Shown piece by piece: positions 1 through 4,757 of a stretch of DNA of 5,184 bases. Each line of letters begins with the position of its first letter. The first letter of the stretch is position 1. This stretch comes from an uncultured Oscillospiraceae bacterium (GTDB lineage: Bacteria; Bacillota; Clostridia; Oscillospirales; Oscillospiraceae). The notes beneath the pieces are model-generated. The model was not told the DNA's origin, searched no databases, and saw only the letters and a program-made list of their open reading frames with translations. The translations under genes were made by a program, and so were the position numbers. Where the stretch lies: assembly GCA_900762005.1 (NCBI GenBank), contig CAAFEV010000175.1:1-5184 (forward strand), given 5' to 3'.

Positions 1-15
1 ACCAAAGTCGAAATT

Positions 16-21
16 TGTCAA
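16..21 (-). promoter_or_regulatory. Possible -35 hexamer of an off-window promoter
   Basis: The minus strand reads a perfect TTGACA here, 95 nt past the aguA stop and beyond the 39-76 hairpin. Only 15 bases remain before the window edge, so a -10 element at the usual 16-18 bp spacing would lie outside and cannot be checked. If real, it would drive a separate minus-strand transcription unit to the left. A single hexamer can occur by chance, so confidence is low. Confidence 0.25.
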
Positions 22-38
22 GAAAGGGGCGAACGCGG

Positions 39-76
39 AAGAGCCGCCTCTTTCCAAACGGAAAGAGACAGCTCTT
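39..76 (-). terminator. Long hairpin after aguA, probable transcription end or RNA-stabilising stem
   Basis: Two 17-nt arms (39-55 and 60-76) flank a 4-nt loop. Read as minus-strand RNA, all 17 positions pair if two U-G wobbles are allowed. Read as plus-strand RNA, the same two positions become A-C mismatches, so the structure favours minus-strand transcripts coming out of aguA, whose stop lies 39 nt upstream. No U-tract follows directly (the next bases are CCGCG), so it is not a canonical intrinsic terminator. It may instead act as a 3'-end stabilising stem, a processing site or an attenuator before a downstream gene, or be a dispersed intergenic repeat. The stem is seen; its role is inference. 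Confidence 0.5.
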
Positions 77-115
77 GAAAATAATGGAGAGCAACTATGC
101 CCGAGGAACGGAGGG

Positions 116-1231
116 TTACGAGGCACAGTGGCAGCCGCAGCTTATTGCGGGAACCTGCTGTGTGATGCAGTGAATATTACCGCCGCCGAGGAGAATTTCC
201 CGTGCATAAATACCAACAATTTCCCGGTCGGGAAAGGCATCCTGCAAAGTTTGCCGCGCTTTCTCGTCGTTCGGGTCGTCAAAGGTGGGAAAGATAATGC
301 CACCGTTGACGGTGTAAAAATTCACATAGGAGGCAGCCAGTCGGTCGCCTGTGTTGCGCGGCAGAGTGCCGTCCACCGCATCCACGCCGCCGCTTTCCTC
401 ATCGGTTATCAGAATGTTGCGCGGCAGATACAGCTTGCGCACCATGAGCTTGCGCCCCTTGGCGTCGCGCTCGCGCAGCAAAATCTCCATGCACTCCTGA
501 CAGATTTCATACTGCGGGTCAGTTTTATCGTCTGTCCATGCCAGAAGTGCTTCTCCCGGCTTGACAAAGTTGAAGATATTATCCACATGACCGTTCGTTT
601 CATCAAGATAAATTCCGCGCCGCAGCCAGATAACCTTTTCCACATTCAGATACTTCATCAGCATCTGTTCGATTTCCTCCTTGGAAAGGTGCGGATTGCG
701 CCCCTCGCTGAGCAGGCATTCCTCCGTGACGACCAACGTCCCCTCGCCGTCAACATGAATCGAGCCGCCCTCCAGAATGAAGCCCTCGGTGCGGTAACTG
801 TCCGCGTGCTCGATTTCGCAGATTTTTTTCGCTACCATATCGTCCATATCCCACGGGAAGTACAGACCGTCCACCAGACCGCCCCATGCGTTAAATTCCC
901 AATCTACGCCGCGCAGCTCCTTGCCGTTCGTGACAAAGCTCGGTCCGCAGTCGCGCACCCAAGCGTCATTATTGGCGATTTCAACGACCGTGACCTCCGG
1001 TGGCAGCAGATGCCTCGCATTGGCATATTGCCCCGCGCTTACACCGACGGTCATCGGCTCAAAACGGGCGATTGCTGCTGCAACCTGTGTGAATACCGCC
1101 TGCGCGGGCTTGGCACCGTAGCGCCAGTTATCCGTGCGCTCCGGCCAGAGCATATAGCTGCCGCGATGCGCCTCAAATTCTCCCGGCATACGAAAGCCGT
1201 CGTCTCTCGGATTCGTTTCCAAACGTCTCAT
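116..1231 (-). CDS. aguA: Agmatine deiminase (agmatine iminohydrolase)
   Basis: This 371-residue cytoplasmic enzyme hydrolyses agmatine to N-carbamoylputrescine and ammonia, the first catabolic step of the agmatine deiminase pathway. It belongs to the PPAD-like guanidine-modifying superfamily, and its length is normal for bacterial AguA. Visible hallmarks are NDAWVRDCGP around residues 88-97 (acidic substrate ligand D93), LEGGSIHVDGEG at 153-164, NGHVDN at 213-218 with the catalytic H215 and D217, and LLGGGNIHCITQQ at 347-359 with the nucleophile C355. The ATG start is supported by AAAGGA nine nt upstream, which overlaps the stop of the permease gene, so translation is probably coupled. It is the last visible gene of the operon. 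The protein normally ends soon after ITQQ; here it continues into a short tail with a C-x-C-x-C pattern (365-369) of unknown role. Peptidyl-arginine and arginine deiminases are excluded by size and motif set. Confidence 0.96.
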   Translation of the reverse strand: MRRLETNPRDDGFRMPGEFEAHRGSYMLWPERTDNWRYGAKPAQAVFTQVAAAIARFEPMTVGVSAGQYANARHLLPPEVTVVEIANNDAWVRDCGPSFVTNGKELRGVDWEFNAWGGLVDGLYFPWDMDDMVAKKICEIEHADSYRTEGFILEGGSIHVDGEGTLVVTEECLLSEGRNPHLSKEEIEQMLMKYLNVEKVIWLRRGIYLDETNGHVDNIFNFVKPGEALLAWTDDKTDPQYEICQECMEILLRERDAKGRKLMVRKLYLPRNILITDEESGGVDAVDGTLPRNTGDRLAASYVNFYTVNGGIIFPTFDDPNDEKARQTLQDAFPDREIVGIYAREILLGGGNIHCITQQVPAISCGCHCAS

Positions 1232-1237
1232 TTTCGT

Positions 1238-2608
1238 CTATCCTTTCTGCGCTTTGCCGCGCACCGCCCGTGCGGCTAAGATTTCGCCGATGACAATCGC
1301 AACCGCCGTGCCGATGAGAAGCGGAATTTTCTCGCTCAGCTCCTCGGCAGCGGTGGAGAGCGGAATGATGCTGAACACCACCGCAATTACGAGAAGCAGC
1401 ATCGGCAGATACGTCATAATCCGCAGCAGTGCCTTGCCGCCCTTTACACGGAACGGACGCGGCTTGTCCGCGTCGATTTTCCGCAGCTTTAAAAATGCCG
1501 GGAACATCAGAATATAGGACATCAGCAGGGTAATCATATTCAGAGCGAAGAAGCTCCAGAAAATATCCTGACTCGGAATGAGCGGCGCGGCAAGGACGAT
1601 GGCAGAGGCAATGACCCCGTTGGCAATGTTCGCGCCGACAGGCATTCCGCTCTTACTCTCCTTGCTCAGAACCCGCGGCAGAGCGTTCTGCTCCGCAGCG
1701 TATTTTGCAACGTAGTTCACGCCGAGCGACCATGAGATCAGGTTCGCAACCAGCGTATAGAGGAACATGATGCCGAACACGGCAATGAGAATACCGCCGG
1801 TTTTGCCTGTCAGAAGCATGAAGCTGTCCACGATGCCGCTCGAAATCGAAAGCTCCTCGGTGGGGATTGCAACCCCGATGCCGAAGGAGGAGAGCAGGTA
1901 AAACAGCGCGATGATAAAGCCACCGAGAATAATTGCCTTGGGAATTTCCTTGTTCGGCTTTTTCATCTCCGAGGCGAAGGTGGTCACCACCTCAAAGCCG
2001 AGGAAGTTAAATACAATGACCGAGATATAGGACAGTCCCCGTGCGTCAAAGGACGGTATCATCGAGCGCAGTGTCAGCTCGTTTGCTGCGCCGCGGGTCA
2101 CCGCCACATAGATGCCGAGTACACCGATGGTCAGCATAATCAGAGCCTTAAAAATGGCGGCAATGTTCAGAATCCATTTGCTGTCACTAACGCGGAAATT
2201 GCTGATGAACACCACGCCCCAGATAAAGACAAGCTGAATGACAATCGCAAGGAATGTGCTCATTTCATAGCCGGTGAGCTGCGTAATAATCTCCGTGAAG
2301 AGCACCGCAAGAGAGCCCATCCACAGGGAAAAGTTGATATAATAGTACCATGCCACGCGGCTGCCCCAACGGTTGCCGTAGGCGCGGCGTACCCAGTCGA
2401 AAATGCCGCCCTCGTCTTCGTAGGTCGTGCCCAGCTCGGCGGATATCAGCCCGTAGGGCAGGAAAAAACCCAAAAGCAGGAAGAACCACCAGAAATACTG
2501 CGCGTTGCCGATGGCGGCGGCAGGGGTGGACGATTCTACGACCAGGACGATACAAACCGCTGCCAGCACCGCATCAAACAGCCGAAATTTTTTCACCTTA
2601 TCCGACAA
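1238..2608 (-). CDS. aguD: APC-family amino acid/polyamine permease, likely agmatine/putrescine antiporter
   Basis: This 456-residue membrane protein of the amino acid-polyamine-organocation superfamily most likely exchanges external agmatine for internal putrescine. About twelve hydrophobic segments can be drawn, near residues 12-33, 36-58, 85-106, 118-137, 147-169, 191-209, 222-248, 272-295, 328-345, 349-372, 396-415 and 427-446. Family hallmarks are the first-helix segment PAAAIGN (29-35), LISAELGTTY with the following GGIFDWV (54-73), and NFLGFEV...SEMKKPNKEIPKAI (201-226), the conserved APC helix 6 and loop. Substrate is assigned from its position between ptcA and aguA and from resemblance to the Enterococcus AguD type; sequence alone would also allow other cationic amino acid/polyamine exchange. 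The start is TTG, chosen because AGAGGTGA sits 6 nt upstream in the 16-nt gap after ptcA and the N-terminus MSDKVKKFRLFDAVL then matches the family. It ends in TAG, 6 nt before aguA. Confidence 0.92.
   Translation of the reverse strand: MSDKVKKFRLFDAVLAAVCIVLVVESSTPAAAIGNAQYFWWFFLLLGFFLPYGLISAELGTTYEDEGGIFDWVRRAYGNRWGSRVAWYYYINFSLWMGSLAVLFTEIITQLTGYEMSTFLAIVIQLVFIWGVVFISNFRVSDSKWILNIAAIFKALIMLTIGVLGIYVAVTRGAANELTLRSMIPSFDARGLSYISVIVFNFLGFEVVTTFASEMKKPNKEIPKAIILGGFIIALFYLLSSFGIGVAIPTEELSISSGIVDSFMLLTGKTGGILIAVFGIMFLYTLVANLISWSLGVNYVAKYAAEQNALPRVLSKESKSGMPVGANIANGVIASAIVLAAPLIPSQDIFWSFFALNMITLLMSYILMFPAFLKLRKIDADKPRPFRVKGGKALLRIMTYLPMLLLVIAVVFSIIPLSTAAEELSEKIPLLIGTAVAIVIGEILAARAVRGKAQKG
1241..1246 (-). 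promoter_or_regulatory. Ribosome binding site of aguA, overlapping the aguD stop
   Basis: The minus strand reads AAAGGA followed by TAGACGAAA and the aguA ATG. AAAGGA encodes the last Lys and Gly of the permease and is directly followed by its TAG stop. A ribosome terminating on aguD therefore covers the aguA start, which fits translational coupling of transporter and enzyme. Confidence 0.75.
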
Positions 2609-2614
2609 GGCGGT

Positions 2615-2622
2615 TCACCTCT
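2615..2622 (-). promoter_or_regulatory. Ribosome binding site that fixes the TTG start of aguD
   Basis: The minus strand reads AGAGGTGA, close to the anti-16S consensus, ending 6 nt before TTG at 2608-2606. It falls in the 16-nt gap between the ptcA stop and aguD. No in-frame ATG near this site gives a comparable fit, so the rare TTG start is favoured. Confidence 0.8.
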
Positions 2623-2624
2623 TT

Positions 2625-3629
2625 TCAGAGAATTTTTGAGAGCTTGTTAAGAAATTTTGCTTTTGCCGCGTCCAGTGCCCACTCCGGCGCGAGCTTGTCG
2701 CGCAGCAAATAGACCAGAATGCCGCGCATGGCGGTCAGGCGGTTCTCCGCCTCGTCAAAGGCGATGGAATAGGGCGCGTCAAGCACCTCGTCCGTGACCT
2801 CTTCGCCGCGTGTTGCGGGCAGACAGTGCAGAAATTTCACGTGCGGCGCAGCTTTTTTCAGCATGGCCGCTGTCACCTGATACTTCGGCATGAAGATTGC
2901 CTGACGCTCCTGCTTGGAAAGCTCCTTGTTGTAAAGCCCGTACCACACATCGGTATAGACGAAGTCCGCGTCTTTGAGAGCCTTGTCCTCGCTGTCGGTC
3001 ACGGTGAGACTGCCGCCCGAAACACGGCAATTTTCCTTGCCGATTTTCTGCATACTGTCGGAGAGCTGCTGCCCCTTCGGTCCGAAGTGGACAAAGCTCA
3101 TGCCCAGCTTGGTGGTCATCATCATCGTGGAGGCACAAACCTGCGTCGCGTCACCGACAAAGACGATTTTGCAGTCCATAATCGTCTTGCCCTCCGGCAG
3201 ATGCTCGAGCATGGTGATAGCGTCGCCAAGCTCCTGCGTCGGATGGTTATAGTCCGACATACCGTTGATAACCGGGACACTTGCGCAGCGTGCCAGCTCG
3301 GTGACGGTCTTGTGCGCATCCACACGCGCCATCAGAATGTCCACCAGCCGCGAGAGCACGCGTCCGGTGTCCTCCATTGTCTCGTGACCGCCGAGCTGAA
3401 TCTGACCGGGCGCGAGATACTGCGCGTGACCGCCGAGCTGCGCCATTGCCGTTTCAAACGAAACGCGGGTTCGTGTGGAGCTCTGTTGAAAAATCATACC
3501 GAGGTTCTTGTTCTTCAAAAGCTGCGGATAATAGCCCATGCGGATGCACTTTTTCAGCGCGATGCTGATATTGATGATGTCCATAAGCTCTTTTTTGGAA
3601 AAGTCCTGCGTATCTACAAGGTGTTGCAT
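2625..3629 (-). CDS. ptcA: Putrescine carbamoyltransferase
   Basis: This 334-residue cytoplasmic transcarbamylase catalyses phosphorolysis of N-carbamoylputrescine to putrescine and carbamoyl phosphate. The carbamoyl-phosphate site is STRTR (51-55), with HPTQ at 129-132 and HCLPATRGEEVTDE at 268-281. It is distinguished from ornithine carbamoyltransferase by DVWYGLY (227-233), where ornithine enzymes carry an SMG-type loop, and by QQSSTRTRVSFETAM and LAPGQIQLGGHET stretches that I recall as nearly identical in the Enterococcus enzyme. It also has the extra C-terminal helix (about 311-334) typical of the putrescine-specific trimers. The ATG start has GGAGG 8 nt upstream. It is the first gene of the operon, facing the regulator across a 202-bp divergent region. 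Annotation pipelines often mislabel it argF; the neighbouring aguA and permease support the putrescine assignment. Some call it aguB. Confidence 0.96.
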   Translation of the reverse strand: MQHLVDTQDFSKKELMDIINISIALKKCIRMGYYPQLLKNKNLGMIFQQSSTRTRVSFETAMAQLGGHAQYLAPGQIQLGGHETMEDTGRVLSRLVDILMARVDAHKTVTELARCASVPVINGMSDYNHPTQELGDAITMLEHLPEGKTIMDCKIVFVGDATQVCASTMMMTTKLGMSFVHFGPKGQQLSDSMQKIGKENCRVSGGSLTVTDSEDKALKDADFVYTDVWYGLYNKELSKQERQAIFMPKYQVTAAMLKKAAPHVKFLHCLPATRGEEVTDEVLDAPYSIAFDEAENRLTAMRGILVYLLRDKLAPEWALDAAKAKFLNKLSKIL

Positions 3630-3637
3630 TTTCGTCG

Positions 3638-3642
3638 CCTCC
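3638..3642 (-). promoter_or_regulatory. Ribosome binding site of ptcA
   Basis: The minus strand reads GGAGG within CACGGAGGCGACGAAA, 8 nt before the ptcA ATG. Spacing and strength are standard and support the annotated start. Confidence 0.8.
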
Positions 3643-3674
3643 GTGTTTTATTCCACCATAGTATTCCTGCGCGG

Positions 3675-3692
3675 TTGCGTGATTATGCGCAA
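3675..3692. promoter_or_regulatory. Inverted repeat TTGCG-N8-CGCAA, candidate operator over the operon promoter
   Basis: TTGCG (3675-3679) and CGCAA (3688-3692) form a dyad 46 bp upstream of the ptcA start. The spacer contains, on the minus strand, CATAAT (3687-3682), a 5-of-6 match to a -10 hexamer, although no acceptable -35 lies upstream of it. A protein bound to the dyad would sit on this putative operon promoter. The bases are seen; binding and promoter activity are inferred. AraC-type proteins usually bind direct rather than inverted half-sites, which weakens the assignment to the neighbouring regulator. Confidence 0.35.
3682..3687 (-). promoter_or_regulatory. Weak candidate -10 of the ptcA-aguD-aguA operon
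   Basis: The minus strand reads CATAAT, about 52 nt before the ptcA start, which would give a leader of roughly 45 nt. No TTGACA-like sequence occurs 16-18 bp upstream, so this could be an activator-dependent promoter, or the true promoter may differ. It is the best -10 match on this strand in the divergent region. Confidence 0.25.
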
Positions 3693-3699
3693 GCGGTCG
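3686..3699 (+). repeat. Split direct repeat, copy 1 (TGCGCAAG-N1-GGTCG)
   Basis: TGCGCAAG (3686-3693) is followed after one base by GGTCG (3695-3699). The same two blocks recur at 3761-3776 with a 3-base spacer. The copies start 75 bp apart, on either side of the regulator promoter. An asymmetric two-part box in direct orientation is the kind of site bound by the two helix-turn-helix units of an AraC-type protein, so it is a candidate operator. Function is inference. Confidence 0.4.
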
Positions 3700-3710
3700 T
3701 TTTTCCTCGG

Positions 3711-3726
3711 CGGCTTGACAAAGCCG
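3711..3726. promoter_or_regulatory. Perfect dyad over the regulator -35 element
   Basis: CGGCTT (3711-3716) and AAGCCG (3721-3726) are exact inverted repeats around GACA. The -35 hexamer TTGACA (3715-3720) lies inside this dyad, so a bound dimer would block RNA polymerase at the regulator promoter. Coincidence is possible, since TTGACA itself supplies part of one arm. Confidence 0.35.
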
Positions 3727-3744
3727 ATGAAAAGGCAATATAAT
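3715..3744 (+). promoter_or_regulatory. Consensus SigA promoter of the AraC-type regulator
   Basis: TTGACA (3715-3720) and TATAAT (3739-3744) are both perfect hexamers with an 18-bp spacer. The start point should be near 3751, leaving a leader of about 80 nt before the regulator start. The promoter points away from the agmatine operon. It also shows that upstream in-frame codons reaching back into ptcA are not part of the regulator. Confidence 0.85.
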
Positions 3745-3760
3745 TCAGTTAAAAGGAAAT

Positions 3761-3776
3761 TGCGCAAGAATGGTCG
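3761..3776 (+). repeat. Split direct repeat, copy 2 (TGCGCAAG-N3-GGTCG)
   Basis: TGCGCAAG (3761-3768) and GGTCG (3772-3776) repeat the blocks of copy 1 at 3686-3699. This copy overlaps the perfect palindrome TTGCGCAA (3760-3767) and lies about 10-25 bp downstream of the predicted regulator start point, a roadblock position suited to autoregulation. Confidence 0.4.
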
Positions 3777-3798
3777 GGAAATTTCGCCGCAGTTCTTG
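3765..3798 (+). other. Inverted repeat in the regulator leader
   Basis: CAAGAA (3765-3770) and TTCTTG (3793-3798) can pair in the leader RNA across a 22-nt loop, with flanking U-G pairs possible. The stem is short and the loop large, so stability is doubtful. It ends 20 nt before the ribosome binding site. Confidence 0.2.
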
Positions 3799-3817
3799 TA
3801 TACTGGGAACAGACGGT

Positions 3818-3823
3818 GGGAGG
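3818..3823 (+). promoter_or_regulatory. Ribosome binding site that fixes the regulator start
   Basis: GGGAGG lies 8 nt before TTG at 3832. The only other nearby in-frame start, GTG at 3823, overlaps this site and cannot be served by it, so TTG 3832 is preferred. Confidence 0.75.
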
Positions 3824-3831
3824 TGCGTGCC

Positions 3832-4707
3832 TTGGATGCAAAAACGGCAGCTGTACAGCGGATGCAGGATTATATTGCGGCGCATCTTGCCGAGGAGATT
3901 ACGCTTGCGAATTTGGCAACTGCGGCGCAGTACTCGCCGTGGTATGCGGTGCGGATATTTCGGGAGCTGATCAAAATTGCGCCTGCGGACTATATCCGCC
4001 GGCTGCGCCTGTCAAAATCCGCTCTGCGGCTGCGCGACGAAAAGGTGAAAATCATTGACGTGGCTTACGATATGGGCTTCGTCAGCGTGGACGGCTATCA
4101 GCGCGCATTTCGGCGGGAATTTGGCTGCAACCCGAAGGAATATGCCCTGCATCCGATTCCGCTTCCGCTCTACACCGCCTACAATGTCAAATTCAAAGAA
4201 CAATGGTCGAAGGAGGAAACAACAGTGGAAAACGTGAAAAATGTATTTATTCAGATGGTGGAAAAGCCCGAAAGAAGCGTTATCATCAAGCGCGGGGTCA
4301 AGGCGGAGGAATACTGGGCCTACTGCGAGGAGGTCGGCTGCGACGTCTGGGGGATTCTGACAAGTATGAAGTCGCTGTGCGGCGAGCCGGTCTGCCTGTG
4401 GCTGCCGGAGCAATACCGCAAGCAGGGCACGTCCGTTTACGTGCAGGGCGTTGAGGCCGGGGCGGACTACCACGGTCCCGTACCGGAGGGCTTTGATGTC
4501 ATCCGGCTGCCTGCGGCGAAGTATCTGATGTTTCAGGGCGAGCCCTTTGCCGAGGAGGATTACTGCGAGGCAATCATGGCGGTGCAGAGCGCGATGGAAA
4601 AGTACAATCCGTCCGTGCTCGGTATGCAGTGGGATTTGGACAATCCGAAAATCCAGTTAGAGCCGATCGGAGAGCGCGGCTATATTGAACTGAAGCCCGT
4701 AAAGTAA
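3832..4707 (+). CDS. AraC-family transcriptional regulator with C-terminal GyrI-like effector-binding domain
   Basis: The product is 291 residues from the TTG start. The N-terminal 105 residues form an AraC/XylS DNA-binding domain: a first helix-turn-helix in ITLANLATAAQYSPWYAVRIFRE (23-45), then a second in IIDVAYDMGFVSVDGYQRAFRREFG (74-98) closed by the family CNPKEY signature (99-104). A charged linker (about 115-133) leads to a GyrI-like small-molecule-binding domain (about 135-290) with EEVGCDVWGIL (166-176) and the closing RGYIELKPVK. The fold is shared with Rob and BmrR effector domains, so a small hydrophobic or cationic ligand is expected; agmatine is plausible only from context. It is divergent from the agmatine operon and is the obvious candidate regulator, although Enterococcus uses an unrelated LuxR-type AguR. 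It has its own consensus promoter, and a bidirectional terminator follows the TAA stop. An in-frame GTG at 4225 with a perfect ribosome binding site may give a second product. Confidence 0.9.
   Translation: MDAKTAAVQRMQDYIAAHLAEEITLANLATAAQYSPWYAVRIFRELIKIAPADYIRRLRLSKSALRLRDEKVKIIDVAYDMGFVSVDGYQRAFRREFGCNPKEYALHPIPLPLYTAYNVKFKEQWSKEETTVENVKNVFIQMVEKPERSVIIKRGVKAEEYWAYCEEVGCDVWGILTSMKSLCGEPVCLWLPEQYRKQGTSVYVQGVEAGADYHGPVPEGFDVIRLPAAKYLMFQGEPFAEEDYCEAIMAVQSAMEKYNPSVLGMQWDLDNPKIQLEPIGERGYIELKPVK
4210..4216 (+). promoter_or_regulatory. Internal ribosome binding site at the regulator domain junction
   Basis: AAGGAGG is a full-length Shine-Dalgarno match, 8 nt before an in-frame GTG (4225-4227). 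It is stronger than the site at the gene's own start. The bases encode Lys-Glu-Glu of the linker (AAG GAG GAA), so chance from codon choice is possible. Confidence 0.45.
4225..4707 (+). CDS. Possible internally initiated GyrI-like domain protein (in-frame, nested)
   Basis: Translation from GTG 4225 would give a 160-residue protein starting MENVKNVFIQMVEKPERS and containing the whole effector-binding domain without the DNA-binding part. The start lies in the linker just before the first strand of that domain, where free-standing GyrI-like proteins typically begin. Such a product could titrate the ligand or form mixed dimers with the full-length regulator. This is inference from site strength, spacing and position; there is no separate promoter evidence, and it may be just a linker sequence. 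Confidence 0.35.
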   Translation: MENVKNVFIQMVEKPERSVIIKRGVKAEEYWAYCEEVGCDVWGILTSMKSLCGEPVCLWLPEQYRKQGTSVYVQGVEAGADYHGPVPEGFDVIRLPAAKYLMFQGEPFAEEDYCEAIMAVQSAMEKYNPSVLGMQWDLDNPKIQLEPIGERGYIELKPVK

Positions 4708-4754
4708 AAAGCAACCGCGTGCAGGGAAAATCCCCGCACGCGGTTGTCGGTTTT
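4706..4754. terminator. Bidirectional intrinsic terminator between regulator and hsp20
   Basis: An 11-bp stem (CAACCGCGTGC at 4712-4722 with GCACGCGGTTG at 4736-4746) continues past one A-C mismatch into three G-C pairs closing the loop AAAAT. For minus-strand transcripts from hsp20 it is followed by five T (complement of 4706-4710). For plus-strand transcripts from the regulator, four T occur at 4751-4754, four bases after the stem. It therefore serves both convergent genes. The five-A stretch begins inside the regulator TAA stop. Confidence 0.9.
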
Positions 4755-4757
4755 CAC

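Noticed and set aside
128..1279. A 383-codon open frame on the plus strand covering all of aguA
   Set aside because: It is in exact codon register with aguA, so its stops would need TTA, CTA or TCA codons in aguA, which are rare at this GC content. Its translation has no recognisable domain, and the sense frame encodes an unmistakable enzyme.
2625..3629. Ornithine carbamoyltransferase (argF/arcB) as an alternative to putrescine carbamoyltransferase
   Set aside because: The DVWYGLY loop, the long C-terminal helix and the aguD-aguA neighbours fit the putrescine enzyme; ornithine enzymes carry an SMG-type loop.
3690..3710. Possible catabolite-control (cre) box near AAAAACGACCGCTT on the minus strand
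   Set aside because: It keeps only the central CG and a few flanking bases of the cre consensus and lacks the symmetric arms, so it is not supportable.
2826..3743. A 305-codon open frame on the plus strand opposite ptcA
   Set aside because: It has the same in-register antisense effect; the product is histidine/arginine-rich without a domain, and it would run through the regulator promoter.
3799..3804. TATACT as a second -10 for the regulator
   Set aside because: No -35 match lies 16-18 bp upstream and there is no proper extended -10, whereas the promoter at 3715-3744 is perfect in both hexamers.
3538..3831. N-terminal extension of the regulator back into ptcA (389 residues in total)
   Set aside because: The consensus promoter puts the transcript start near 3751, and a good ribosome binding site serves TTG 3832. 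The extra residues look like antisense of ptcA and resemble no AraC N-terminus.
4012..4473. A 153-codon minus-strand open frame inside the regulator gene
   Set aside because: It is an in-register shadow of the AraC/GyrI coding frame, with no recognisable fold.
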